A DNA stretch of 64,000 nucleotides from contig NZ_KB913031.1 in NCBI RefSeq assembly GCF_000384155.1, forward strand, positions 1,426,001-1,490,000. Direction: 5' to 3'. A program made the position numbers and the translations under genes. Positions 18,414 to 27,198 of this stretch are shown piece by piece. The stretch's first letter is position 1, and every line of letters begins with the position of its first letter. The notes beneath the pieces are model-generated. The model did no database searches and was not told the origin of the DNA. It saw nothing but the letters and a program-made list of their open reading frames with translations. The stretch is from Methylophilus sp. 42. Its GTDB lineage: Bacteria; Pseudomonadota; Gammaproteobacteria; Burkholderiales; Methylophilaceae.

Positions 18414-19735
18414 TGCGCAAGATTTTAACCTTATGGCTGCTCACAGCCGTGTGTTCTCTTATTGGCGTGGCGCACGCCGCCGAAGTGATTCTGGCTAACC
18501 TGCAACAACATGGCAGCCAGGTGCAGGTTGAGTTGCTGTTAGATCAGCAAGTCAAATACCGCGTATTCACACTGGATAATCCGTTCCGCGTGGTCATTGA
18601 TATGGATGCCGTGGCGATCAGCCCCACACTCAAAGCCTTGCCATTTCAACTGGATGCGCAGCATCCTTATTTATCCAAAATCCGTATTGCACCATTTACT
18701 GAGCATACTACCCGCCTGGTATTCGATATCAAGTCCGACATCAAACCATTGGTGACTGATATGAATGCAGGCAGTTCGCAACAACGCCTGGCCATTAGTA
18801 TTGCGCCAGCAACTGGTAATGCAGAGCCTGCGGTCGCGACACCCGTGTTGACGCCCTCAAAACAGTTACAAGACGTTCCGCCAGTCAATAGTGATGAAAA
18901 ATCGGTTGAATCTACACCACCACCATCTGCCGTCAAAGAGCCTGCGAGTGAAGCGCCAGCCGCTACGGCGAATAGTGAAAAGCCAGTAGAAAAACCTGTC
19001 GTTGCTGATAAACCGAAACAAGCCAAGCCCGGCCAAAAGCTGATTACCATTGCTGTTGATGCCGGCCATGGTGGTGAAGATCCTGGTGCAAGGGGCGCTA
19101 ATGGCAGCCATGAAAAAAACATCACGTTGGCGATTGCGCGCAAACTCAAGCAGCAGATAGATGCCGAAGATAATATGCAGGCGATTTTAATCCGTGATGG
19201 CGATTATTTTGTGCCCTTGGGGGACCGTGTGAAAAAAGCCCGTGCCGCCAAAGCTGACCTGTTTATTTCCATCCACGCCGACTCGTTTGTGAACAGCACC
19301 GCCAAAGGCTCATCTGTGTTTGCATTATCCGAACGCGGCGCCACCAGTGCTGGCGCGCGCTACCTGGCGAAAAAGGAAAACGCCGTGGACTTGATCGGTG
19401 GTGTCTCGCTGGATACACGCGACATGGACCTAGCGCGTACGCTGCTCGATTTATCACAAACTGCGACCATTCATGACAGTATTCGCATGGGTAAGGCAGT
19501 GTTGGGGCGTATTGCCAAAATTAATACCCTGCATTCCAAATACGTGGAACAGGCTGCGTTTGCGGTGTTGAAATCACCGGATATTCCGTCCATTCTGGTA
19601 GAAACGGCGTTTATCAGTAACCCAGATGAAGAGTCGAGGTTGAATGATGATGGTTACCAGGATAAATTGGTGAATGCGATTTTATCGGGTGTGAAGTCGT
19701 ACGTGGCGACGAATCCTTCGTTTGCTAAGAAGTAA
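18404..19735 (+). CDS. amiC: N-acetylmuramoyl-L-alanine amidase (AMIN + Amidase_3)
   Basis: Periplasmic zinc amidase that cleaves septal peptidoglycan for daughter-cell separation (443 residues). It has a signal peptide (ILTLWLLTAVCSLIGVAHA), an AMIN septal-targeting domain (~25-130), a Pro/Ala/Lys-rich linker (~150-205), and an Amidase_3 domain with zinc ligands in VDAGHGGEDPGARG, ADLFISIHADSF and the catalytic Glu in ILVETAFISNPDEE. ATG 18404 or ATG 18413 (in a TAATG stop-start overlap with tsaE) could be the start. The symbol amiC is by family resemblance; AmiB is an equally fair name. Confidence 0.93.
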   Translation: MPVMRKILTLWLLTAVCSLIGVAHAAEVILANLQQHGSQVQVELLLDQQVKYRVFTLDNPFRVVIDMDAVAISPTLKALPFQLDAQHPYLSKIRIAPFTEHTTRLVFDIKSDIKPLVTDMNAGSSQQRLAISIAPATGNAEPAVATPVLTPSKQLQDVPPVNSDEKSVESTPPPSAVKEPASEAPAATANSEKPVEKPVVADKPKQAKPGQKLITIAVDAGHGGEDPGARGANGSHEKNITLAIARKLKQQIDAEDNMQAILIRDGDYFVPLGDRVKKARAAKADLFISIHADSFVNSTAKGSSVFALSERGATSAGARYLAKKENAVDLIGGVSLDTRDMDLARTLLDLSQTATIHDSIRMGKAVLGRIAKINTLHSKYVEQAAFAVLKSPDIPSILVETAFISNPDEESRLNDDGYQDKLVNAILSGVKSYVATNPSFAKK

Positions 19736-19792
19736 GTTTTGGGGTTGTTTGAAAAGGTAATTTTTAGGTTTTTTCGTTTAGGTGAGGTTTCT

Positions 19793-20362
19793 TTTCGCCT
19801 TTATGGCGAGTTACTTTTCTTTGCTTGCCCAAAGAATAAGTAACCAAAAGAAATGCACCCCAGCTTCCGCTTGTTTCCTGCGTTGCTCGTCAAAATAAGC
19901 GGTCACGAAACTCAACCTGGTAGCTCACACACAACGTGAGCTACTGCGGGATTCGAACAGTCGCTCCCTTTCTCCTTATTTTGCCTGCGCTACTCGGCGC
20001 GGCAGATGGGGACCCCGAACATCATGCGACTGCAACCCCTAGTGAATTTAAAAAAGAATCTGTTTTTAACTGTTCAAACTTCTACGCTGCTTCTTAAATG
20101 AGACAAATCCCATCCCATCACGCTGAGTAGCGGAGACGAAGTGGGGGTAGTCGGCTATCGGCTGTCCGAGTTCCGCGGTGGCTTGCGGGGTGTGCAAGCC
20201 GCTAGGGCGAGTTTCGATGGACGCCCACCTGGAGTCCGGAACGGACGAAAGTCCTTCGTTGAGCAACGCAAGGGAGCCGTCAGGCCGTGATGGCTGGGTG
20301 TCTTCCTCTTTGGTTACTTTCTGGGGGACAAGCACCAGAAAGTGACTCGCCGAGAGGCGAAA
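19793..20362. repeat. Composite inverted-repeat element of about 570 bp
   Basis: The gap 19736-20394 between the amidase and the Suv3-like helicase is filled by an element with imperfect terminal inverted repeats. The left arm is 19793-19860 and the right arm 20296-20362; both begin TTTCGCC...GGCGAGT and share AGTAACCAAA and CACCC. Each arm can itself fold: TCGCC/GGCGA at the tip, then TTACTT..TTCTTTG/CAAAGAA..AAGTAA on the left and a GTTACTTTCTGG/CCAGAAAGTGAC hairpin on the right. Inside, GTAGCTCAC and GTGAGCTAC (19920-19944) form a perfect 9-bp stem, and TGCGTTGCTC recurs inverted on the right side. No transposase is present, so it looks like a non-autonomous mobile or dispersed intergenic repeat. 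Confidence 0.7.
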
Positions 20363-20394
20363 TAAATACTTCAAATTATTAATGAAGCTCACAT

Positions 20395-21918
20395 TTAGCG
20401 ATACTGCGCCAACTCCGCTTCCCGCTGCGTCTTCCCATATCCCGCCTGTACCCGCAACGCTCTGCTGATATAAGCATTCAGCTTTTTCCTCGCATCATCA
20501 ATCAACCCGCTATCCGGGAAAATCTGCGGATACTGATACGACAGCCAGCTATACAAACTCAAATGCTGGCAAATCAACTCGGCCTGCTCCAGGTATTGTG
20601 CCTGTTGTCCATTCAGCCAATCCGGCATATTGGGTAATGAGCGGGTTTGTTGCGTGGCGACAGCGGTGACACATTGCATAAAATAATCCCTTGCAATCGG
20701 CACTTGTATTGCCAGCGGCGCGCACATGAGGCGGTATTTGTCGCGCATGCTGAGTGTGGGCGCTACTTCGTCTATGAGCAAGGCTTGTTGATATTGCAAT
20801 GCGGTGACTTGCCATTGCAAGTGCTGTTGGTCGTGTTGCCTAGCGTATTGATTATGCAAATACTCCACGCATTCTGCCAGGCGCCAGGTTGGGATCTGCT
20901 GGCTGAGGGCTTCAATATCGCCACCACCCATCGCGATTGGCAGGGCAAATAACGGCACCGTATCATCGACTTGCAGCATGGCTTGCAAATGCCATTGCTC
21001 GTCATCTTCCAGTACTGTCACATAGCCGGTGTCATAGAGACCGTGACGGCCTGCACGACCCGCAATCTGGCGCATTTCGGTGGCATTGAGCGGGCGCGGT
21101 GCGATGCCGTCAAATTTATGGATGTTGGCAAAAATCACTCTGCGAATAGGCAGGTTAAGTCCCATGCCAATGGCATCTGTTGCCACCAGTATTTGCGCTT
21201 CTCCATTGGCAAAGCGGGCAGATTCGCCACGGCGGACTTCTGGCGATAGCGCGCCGTAAATGGTGGCGACGCTTAAGCCCCATTGGCGGATACGTGCAGC
21301 CAGTGTCAGCACATCTTTGCGGCTAAAGGCGACAATTGCATCGCCAGGCTGTAAGGCCTTGTGTAATTTGGCCGCGTGGTAGCGTGCACCGCAAATGCTG
21401 TGGTCTTCAATTAACAACGGTGTCATGCGTTGCAAGTGGGTGAGGGTATAAGGCTCATTTAAGGCGTCCAGCACACGCGTACAGCTTTCTGTCACGCTAT
21501 TGGCACCACAAATAAACACCTGTTTAGCTGGAACACCCACCAGTGCGGCGGTCCAGGCGCTGCCACGATCCGGATCCATCAGCATCTGGATTTCATCAAT
21601 CACAGCGACCTCTACCGCCATATCTGGCCGTAACATTTCAATGGTCGAGGCCGTATGTTTGGCGCCAGGCACCATCACGCGTTCTTCGCCAGTGACCAGG
21701 TTACACGGTACGCCAGCCTGCATCAGGCGGTCGCGCACTTCCATCGCCAGTAAGCGTAATGGCGCCAGGTAAACGCCAGACGCGGCCTGGCGTAAGGTCT
21801 CAAGCGCTTGGTAGGTTTTACCAGAATTGGTCGGGCCCACGTAAAAATGATGCTGGCGACCCAACTGTCGGGCGAGCGTAAAGCGCGATAAATATTGCTG
21901 AAATTCGTTGGCGAACAT
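20395..21918 (-). CDS. Suv3-like DExH RNA helicase
   Basis: A 507-residue superfamily 2 helicase resembling the Suv3 family (mitochondrial degradosome helicase and bacterial relatives). Visible motifs: Walker A GPTNSGKT (residues 28-35), motif Ia YLAPLRLLAMEV, motif II DEIQ in VAVIDEIQMLMDP, motif V ATDAIGMGLNLPI and motif VI QIAGRAGRHG. The C-terminal ~180 residues match the helical Suv3 tail. It is divergent from mutL with 34 bases between. The substrate is unknown; RNA unwinding or decay is inferred from the family. Confidence 0.85.
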   Translation of the reverse strand: MFANEFQQYLSRFTLARQLGRQHHFYVGPTNSGKTYQALETLRQAASGVYLAPLRLLAMEVRDRLMQAGVPCNLVTGEERVMVPGAKHTASTIEMLRPDMAVEVAVIDEIQMLMDPDRGSAWTAALVGVPAKQVFICGANSVTESCTRVLDALNEPYTLTHLQRMTPLLIEDHSICGARYHAAKLHKALQPGDAIVAFSRKDVLTLAARIRQWGLSVATIYGALSPEVRRGESARFANGEAQILVATDAIGMGLNLPIRRVIFANIHKFDGIAPRPLNATEMRQIAGRAGRHGLYDTGYVTVLEDDEQWHLQAMLQVDDTVPLFALPIAMGGGDIEALSQQIPTWRLAECVEYLHNQYARQHDQQHLQWQVTALQYQQALLIDEVAPTLSMRDKYRLMCAPLAIQVPIARDYFMQCVTAVATQQTRSLPNMPDWLNGQQAQYLEQAELICQHLSLYSWLSYQYPQIFPDSGLIDDARKKLNAYISRALRVQAGYGKTQREAELAQYR

Positions 21919-21952
21919 GCAGTCATTCTACCAAACGGTTTAAAATGGCAGG

Positions 21953-23833
21953 ATGAAAATCCAACTACTGCCTGACCAACTCATTTCACAAATTGCTGCT
22001 GGAGAAGTGGTCGAGCGCCCAGCCTCGGCGCTCAAAGAATTGCTGGAAAACAGCGTTGACGCAGGCAGCACGCAAGTGCAGGTGGCCTTACAGCAAGGCG
22101 GCATGAAGTTACTCAAAGTGACTGACAACGGCCATGGTATTGCCAAAGACGAGCTAGAGCTTGCGCTTACGCGGCACGCCACCAGCAAAATTCAAAGCCT
22201 GGAAGACCTGGAACAAGTGGGTAGTTTGGGTTTTAGGGGTGAAGCGCTGGCAAGTATCGCCTCAATCTCACGTACCGTGTTGACTAGCCGCCAGCAAGCG
22301 GCTAGCCATGCCTGGCAAATTGCCGCCGAGGGCACGCAAGGACAAACCGTGAGCCCAGCCGCATTGGATGCAGGCACGATCGTCGAAGTGCATGATTTGT
22401 ACTTTAACACCCCGGCCCGGCGCAAATTCCTTAAAACTGAAAACACCGAGTTTGGCCATTGCGAAGATGCGTTTACCCGTGTCGCTTTGTCACGGCCCAA
22501 TGTCGGCTTCTTATTGCAGCATAATGGTAAGGCGATGACGCGTCTGGCGGCGAATACGCCGCAACAACGCATCACTGACGTACTGGGTAGTGAGTTTGCC
22601 TCGCAAAGCGTCTGGCTGGAAGAAGAGAGCGGTGGCTTGCGCCTGTGGGGCATGACGGCGTCGCCGACTTACCAGCGTCACAGCCGCGATAGCCAATATG
22701 TGTTTGTGAATGGCCGTTTTGTGCGCGACAAACTGATTGCTCACGCCATTAAACAAGCCTATCAGGATGTGCTGCATGGGGACAAACATCCCGCGTTCGT
22801 GCTGTTTTTAGAGCTCGATCCATCGCTGGTGGATGTCAACGTACACCCGGCCAAAACCGAAGTCCGCTTCCGCGAGTCGCAAGCCGTGCATCGTTTTATT
22901 TTCCATAGCCTGCATAAAGCCTTGGGTAAAACCTCGGCCGAAATTCAGGCCAGCCAGCCCGTGCAAGCGCCGTTTAACCCGTTCCGACCTGGCAATGCGC
23001 CCGCTTTTAACATGCCACGTGAGCAGGTTGAAATGCCTTTGCAAAGTCGCCCGGCGTTTGGAGGAAATTACCAGCCAAGTGTGAGCAATGGCGCTGCGCT
23101 GGCACAGCAGTTTTACGGTCAGCTCTATGGTGATTTAAAACCTGCAACAACGGCTGGGAATCTGGAAGAAAGTCATTCTTCTGTCGGTTTGCAGGAAATG
23201 CCCATAGTCGAGTTAATTCAAGCAACAAGCGAAGCGCCACAACAATATCCGCTGGGCTTTGCGTTGGGACAGTTGCATGGCATTTATATCCTTGCTCAAA
23301 ACACGCAAGGCATGGTGGTGGTTGATATGCACGCCGCACACGAGCGCATTATGTATGAGCGCCTGAAAAATGCGCTTAGTGAACAGGCGATCGCTACGCA
23401 ACCCTTGCTACTTCCGATCAGCTTTTACGCTGAGAAAGTCGAAGTCGCCACGCTGCAAAGCCTGCAAGGTAGCGATACTTTGCAGCAGCTGGGTTTTGAT
23501 CTAGCTACATTATCACCAACCACGATTGCGATCCGCGCCATACCAACCATGCTGCAAGGTGCAGATGCCGTGGCATTGGCGCGCGCGGTATTGCGCGACC
23601 TGAACGAATACGGTGTCAGTCGTGTGTTGTTGGAACGTCAGAACGAGGTGCTAGGTACGATGGCCTGCCACGCAGCGGTGCGTGCAAATAGACAACTGAC
23701 GATTACTGAAATGAATGCCTTACTTCGGGATATGGAAGCGACAGAGCGCAGCGGGCAGTGTAATCATGGCAGACCGACCTGGTTTCAGGTGAGTCTGAAT
23801 GATTTGGACAAGATGTTTATGCGCGGGCAGTAG
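21953..23833 (+). CDS. mutL: DNA mismatch repair protein MutL
   Basis: Couples MutS mismatch recognition to downstream strand removal (626 residues). The GHKL ATPase part shows ELLENSVDAGST, TDNGHGIAKDEL and GFRGEALASIASI. After a variable linker (~330-430), the C-terminal domain holds DMHAAHERIMYE, the nicking-endonuclease motif with Met in place of the usual Gln, plus GTMACHAAVRANRQL and QCNHGRPTWFQ. All acidic metal ligands of the motif are kept, so this MutL is probably an endonuclease, as expected where no MutH exists. A terminator follows directly. Confidence 0.96.
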   Translation: MKIQLLPDQLISQIAAGEVVERPASALKELLENSVDAGSTQVQVALQQGGMKLLKVTDNGHGIAKDELELALTRHATSKIQSLEDLEQVGSLGFRGEALASIASISRTVLTSRQQAASHAWQIAAEGTQGQTVSPAALDAGTIVEVHDLYFNTPARRKFLKTENTEFGHCEDAFTRVALSRPNVGFLLQHNGKAMTRLAANTPQQRITDVLGSEFASQSVWLEEESGGLRLWGMTASPTYQRHSRDSQYVFVNGRFVRDKLIAHAIKQAYQDVLHGDKHPAFVLFLELDPSLVDVNVHPAKTEVRFRESQAVHRFIFHSLHKALGKTSAEIQASQPVQAPFNPFRPGNAPAFNMPREQVEMPLQSRPAFGGNYQPSVSNGAALAQQFYGQLYGDLKPATTAGNLEESHSSVGLQEMPIVELIQATSEAPQQYPLGFALGQLHGIYILAQNTQGMVVVDMHAAHERIMYERLKNALSEQAIATQPLLLPISFYAEKVEVATLQSLQGSDTLQQLGFDLATLSPTTIAIRAIPTMLQGADAVALARAVLRDLNEYGVSRVLLERQNEVLGTMACHAAVRANRQLTITEMNALLRDMEATERSGQCNHGRPTWFQVSLNDLDKMFMRGQ

Positions 23834-23852
23834 CGATCAGGCTACTGCAAAA

Positions 23853-23880
23853 GCAAAAGGCCAGGTGTCTGGCCTTTTGC
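23853..23880. terminator. Rho-independent terminator after mutL
   Basis: GCAAAAGGCCAG and CTGGCCTTTTGC form a perfect 12-bp stem with a GTGT loop. It lies between convergent mutL and the PEP-CTERM gene and can serve both. Confidence 0.85.
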
Positions 23881-23893
23881 GGGGTGCGAATGA

Positions 23894-24550
23894 TTAGTGT
23901 TGTTTACGACGGCTGATCAAGGAGACCAAGGCCAGACCAAACATCATTAATGCATAGGTGTCTGCTTCTGGTACTGTGCTGATGCCAGTTTGAGCAACAT
24001 TGACGCCGGAAATGGCGAAGTCATTCAACGCGTTGAAAGGGGCTGATGTCAGTGTGTAAGTGATTTTGAAAATATCTGCATTGTTACGCGCAACGCCTAA
24101 GTAAATAGCCGTGCCGGTATTGCTGTCTGAGAGGCCATCTTCAGTGTATGACTCCAGAATGTTGCCGGAGAAGTCATAAGCCTGGATCAGGGCGGTAAAG
24201 CTACCATAATAATTTGACTGGATATATGCGCCTGCGCCAAAAATACCGCTATCGAAGTTGAGTGAGATTTCTGGGCCTGCGCCGGACCCTGTCCACAGCA
24301 GAGGCTCATTGGCAGGCATGTTGCCATTCCAGCCTGTGCCCTGTTGTATAGCTTGCAGTGTGCCTGCGGTTGAATATACGCTACCAGTGCCGCCTGTGTA
24401 GGTAAATGCGGTGCCGCTGGTAACGCCACCGATACCGAATTGACTCCACTCAATATCCTGGCCTGTGATGGCTGCGTTTACTTCTACGGCTGATGCATCA
24501 TAACTCACCATAGCACCGATCAGTGCCATCCCCATTATTAACTTCTTCAT
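23894..24550 (-). CDS. PEP-CTERM sorting-domain protein
   Basis: A 218-residue exported protein. The N-terminus is a signal peptide (KKLIMGMALIGAMVSYDASA), and the C-terminus is a PEP-CTERM tripartite signal: VPEADTYALMMFGLALVSLI followed by the basic tail SRRKQH. Such tails are recognised by exosortase, which is not in this window, and the proteins are usually tied to exopolysaccharide or biofilm matrix. The mature part is Gly/Thr/Ser-rich with a beta-type pattern and no recognised catalytic domain. A GGAG ribosome site precedes the ATG. It lies downstream of the RTX gene on the same strand, 116 bases away. Confidence 0.88.
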   Translation of the reverse strand: MKKLIMGMALIGAMVSYDASAVEVNAAITGQDIEWSQFGIGGVTSGTAFTYTGGTGSVYSTAGTLQAIQQGTGWNGNMPANEPLLWTGSGAGPEISLNFDSGIFGAGAYIQSNYYGSFTALIQAYDFSGNILESYTEDGLSDSNTGTAIYLGVARNNADIFKITYTLTSAPFNALNDFAISGVNVAQTGISTVPEADTYALMMFGLALVSLISRRKQH

Positions 24551-24666
24551 TTTAGTCTCCCTATGTTTTTGTTTAATTAACCTTTAAAAAGGTTGCTAAA
24601 TTTAACATGGATTTAATTCGATGTGGAATAGTCCTTATGGGTAGAGGTCATGTATTGGCCGTGTGG

Positions 24667-26694
24667 TTATTCAGCTTGTAACGCAGATTTTTGCCATAAA
24701 GCATGTAGCTTTTCTTTTTGACGTTCTAATGCTGCGGGTGACTCTTCAGCAGATGCCTGCTGTTTTTCCACATCTGGGAATGTATGAAAAAAGTCATCGA
24801 CCTGTGCGTTGTGTAATTGTTTAGCATCCCCGCTCTGAATAGTGAGAGTTCCCTGGCTGACAAACCAGTTGAGTAGGGTGATTTCGTCGTTGCTGTGCGC
24901 AAGCCTGATGTGTAGATTTTGGTTGTTGCGCGCGAGAGACACTTCACTGGCTGGAATATCTTGCCCGAGCACTAGCGTGAGTTGTGACTGGTTATTTTGC
25001 TGTACGCTGTCTTGTCCATCACCACGGGTGAAAATGATGTGCGTTTTGCCTTTGAGGGCGATGAGATGGTCGTTGCCTCTTCCGCCAACCAGCGTATTGT
25101 TGCCTTCTTGGCCGTCGAGGATATCGTTTCCCTCTGCGCCTGTGAGTGTATTATCTCTGGCATTGCCAAAGATAATATTATCCAGTTGATTGCCGTTGCC
25201 ATCTGTGGCATCTGGCAGCAATATCAGATTTTCAACGTGTTCAGGTAGCTGATATTGGTCTGTATTGCTGTAGACCGTATCATTGCCATCGTTTGCATTT
25301 TCTTTAACCATATCATGTGCATGGTCGACATAGTAGGTATCGTTACCAGCACCACCTATCATGATGTCTTCCCCCTCAGCGCCATCCAGTATGTTATTTG
25401 CCGGGTTGCCGATCAGGAGATTATCTAGTGAATTGCCATTGCCGTTGATGTGGTGGTTTCCTAATAATTGAAGCTTTTTAAACGCCTCAGACAGTACGCA
25501 ATGTTGTTCGCATGTAAAGCTCGTAGACGTTTCTGCTGTGCGGGAAGGGCCGTCCATTGAAAGCGTGACTTTTGCAGCCATGCGGTGGGATTGTTTGTAC
25601 AGCAGATGGTAAATGGTTCTTGGTTTTTCTGGGTTCACAGCCTTAAGTATGTAATTGAAGCTAAAGGAAAAGTTGTTAGCGATGGTAGGCGAAAACACAA
25701 TCTTGTTGTCAGATGTGAGCATAATGCTGCCTGCGTCAATATCTCCCAGATTGTCTAAGCGGATTTCTTTACCGTATTTGTCTGCAATGGCTTGTATTTT
25801 GAGTGGGCCAGGTTGCATGCTGATGTCATTAGCCGTCAGGCGATTCGCATCTATGACCATGACCTTGGTTGGATTGCCAAACGGTTTCATGATCTGAAAG
25901 TCACCGTCATGCAAAGTGATCGCATCCGCGACTGGGATAGGCTCAGGGATGGTCAGATCCACCCAGCCGGTGTTCTTGAAGTACAGCGTTTCGATATTGA
26001 CCAGTATATCGCTCCCGTCACGCGCATTTATCCGGTCGCTGATGCGCCAACTGGCGTCGTTGAGTTTTTGTAATCGGTATTCTTCCAGGTTGCCGGTAAA
26101 AGCGGCCATGTCCACTCCTTCGCTGCCCTCCAGCGTATCGTCGCCAGCGCCACCTTCCAGTACATCGTTGCCTGTACTACCGTTGAGCTTATCGTCACCT
26201 TGCTGCCCAAGCAGAATATCATCTCCAGTCCCGCCGAGTAGCTGGTCCTGGCCTTCCCCGCCATATATCAGGTCATTGCCGGCGCCACCATCCACCAGGT
26301 CACTGCCCAGGTCTCCGACCAGTACATCATTGGCGGCTCCGCCGATCACGATATCATCGCCTGCACCTGCGTTGATGTAGACGGAGCTTCTACCGCCGCC
26401 AATTAAAATATCATTACCACGATGGCCAAATGCAATTTCAATGTCTGACTGTGCCAGATTCAAGACATTGCTTTGTGGTGAGGTAAAGACCACGCTATCT
26501 ATACCTTCACCGCCTTTAATATGCGACTCAGGATTTTCCACCAACAGTATGTCGTCTCCTGTGCCTGCGTCATAGCTATCAATGCCCGCGAGTCCAGCGA
26601 GCCAGTTATCGCGTTCATCTCCTGCCAGATAATCAGCCTCATGCGTGCCTATCAGCATGTATGCGGGGGAGTCTTGTATCTCCAGCGCCAGCAA
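24667..26694 (-). CDS. RTX (haemolysin-type calcium-binding repeat) protein, main open frame of a frameshifted gene
   Basis: A 675-codon frame from a TTG. Residues ~15-60 and ~95-205 carry tandem nonapeptides of the type GGxGxDxLx (for example GGAGNDLIYGGEGQDQLLGG). A central non-repeat domain (~240-420) is followed by a second RTX block (~435-560) with NDTYYVDHAHDMV. These repeats bind calcium and fold outside the cell. The frame is open upstream to about 26890 without ATG, GTG or TTG, and that upstream sequence (LIQAIIAGEEQSTFLAKTLQ) still looks like protein. The real start is probably the ATG at 27014 in another frame (see next entry), so the gene appears broken by a frameshift near 26853-26860, unless the sequence has an error there. 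Confidence 0.8.
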   Translation of the reverse strand: MLALEIQDSPAYMLIGTHEADYLAGDERDNWLAGLAGIDSYDAGTGDDILLVENPESHIKGGEGIDSVVFTSPQSNVLNLAQSDIEIAFGHRGNDILIGGGRSSVYINAGAGDDIVIGGAANDVLVGDLGSDLVDGGAGNDLIYGGEGQDQLLGGTGDDILLGQQGDDKLNGSTGNDVLEGGAGDDTLEGSEGVDMAAFTGNLEEYRLQKLNDASWRISDRINARDGSDILVNIETLYFKNTGWVDLTIPEPIPVADAITLHDGDFQIMKPFGNPTKVMVIDANRLTANDISMQPGPLKIQAIADKYGKEIRLDNLGDIDAGSIMLTSDNKIVFSPTIANNFSFSFNYILKAVNPEKPRTIYHLLYKQSHRMAAKVTLSMDGPSRTAETSTSFTCEQHCVLSEAFKKLQLLGNHHINGNGNSLDNLLIGNPANNILDGAEGEDIMIGGAGNDTYYVDHAHDMVKENANDGNDTVYSNTDQYQLPEHVENLILLPDATDGNGNQLDNIIFGNARDNTLTGAEGNDILDGQEGNNTLVGGRGNDHLIALKGKTHIIFTRGDGQDSVQQNNQSQLTLVLGQDIPASEVSLARNNQNLHIRLAHSNDEITLLNWFVSQGTLTIQSGDAKQLHNAQVDDFFHTFPDVEKQQASAEESPAALERQKEKLHALWQKSALQAE

Positions 26695-26849
26695 AGACGG
26701 CTTTTGGGTAAATAGGATATGAGGGTTGTTGGCGGGGTTCCCGCGCCGGTTGGTTACGTAATCATAAAATAGCTGACGTTCCGGGTAGGTGGCTTGCAGC
26801 GTTTTTGCCAGAAAAGTAGACTGCTCTTCGCCCGCGATGATGGCCTGGA

Positions 26850-27014
26850 TTAATTTGAGTCTTGTTTGTTGCCAACCAGGGCCAGCTGTTCAGGCGTGAT
26901 GGCAATATGCCAGCCATGACCTTCTATTTCGATCAACCCTGCAGCCGCATGTCCGTTCTGGAGACAGAAAAGGGCCGCCCATACGAGCGCGTGCTGAGTT
27001 ATGCGAGGATGCAT
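26850..27014 (-). pseudogene. 5' fragment of the RTX gene (signal peptide and first residues), frame-separated
   Basis: ATG 27014, preceded by AAAGG, starts a 54-codon frame ending at TAA 26852-26850. It encodes a clear signal peptide (hydrophobic ALVWAALFCL, then AAA before a likely cleavage site) and then LIEIEGHGWHIAITPEQLAL. The next in-register protein sequence lies one frame away (LIQAIIAGEEQS...FYDYVTNRRGNPANNPHILF) and runs straight into the long RTX frame. Restoring a single A in the run at TCAAATTAA would join them as ...NKQDSKLIQAII.... The gene would then span 24667-27014, about 780 codons. The stretch has no homopolymer pattern typical of programmed -1 slippage. Confidence 0.75.
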
Positions 27015-27136
27015 CGCTGGCCTTTAATATTGATTGCGTGTAAGGATGCCACATTATTTGTGAATTTATCACCCGCTTTTATCAGGCCGTGCCTGAAAAT
27101 CATATGGATGTGCGGGTGATGTTTCAATTTAACCTG

Positions 27137-27165
27137 TTGCAAATTTAGTTAAATTAAGTTAATAA
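27137..27165 (+). promoter_or_regulatory. Candidate sigma-70 promoter of the second PEP-CTERM gene
   Basis: TTGCAA and TAATAA separated by 17 bases, in an AT-rich 184-bp region between the divergent RTX gene start (27014) and the PEP-CTERM gene (27199). Transcription would begin about 25 bases before the ATG, leaving room for the GGAGAG ribosome site. Confidence 0.42.
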
Positions 27166-27198
27166 TGGTGGACTTTTATATTAATTTGGAGAGCTGAG

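Noticed and set aside
20066-20392. A 108-codon minus-strand frame inside the inverted-repeat element.
   Set aside because: It runs through the right terminal repeat and its hairpin, has no visible ribosome site, and its composition follows the repeat. I treat it as a chance frame of the element.
26853-26865. Programmed -1 frameshifting as an explanation for the RTX frame change.
   Set aside because: The bases before the change do not form an X-XXY-YYZ slippery site, and a single missing A explains the join more simply.
26890-27072. A 60-codon minus-strand frame over the RTX 5' region.
   Set aside because: It is in a different frame from the signal-peptide piece, which has the better start, the hydrophobic core and continuity with the RTX protein.
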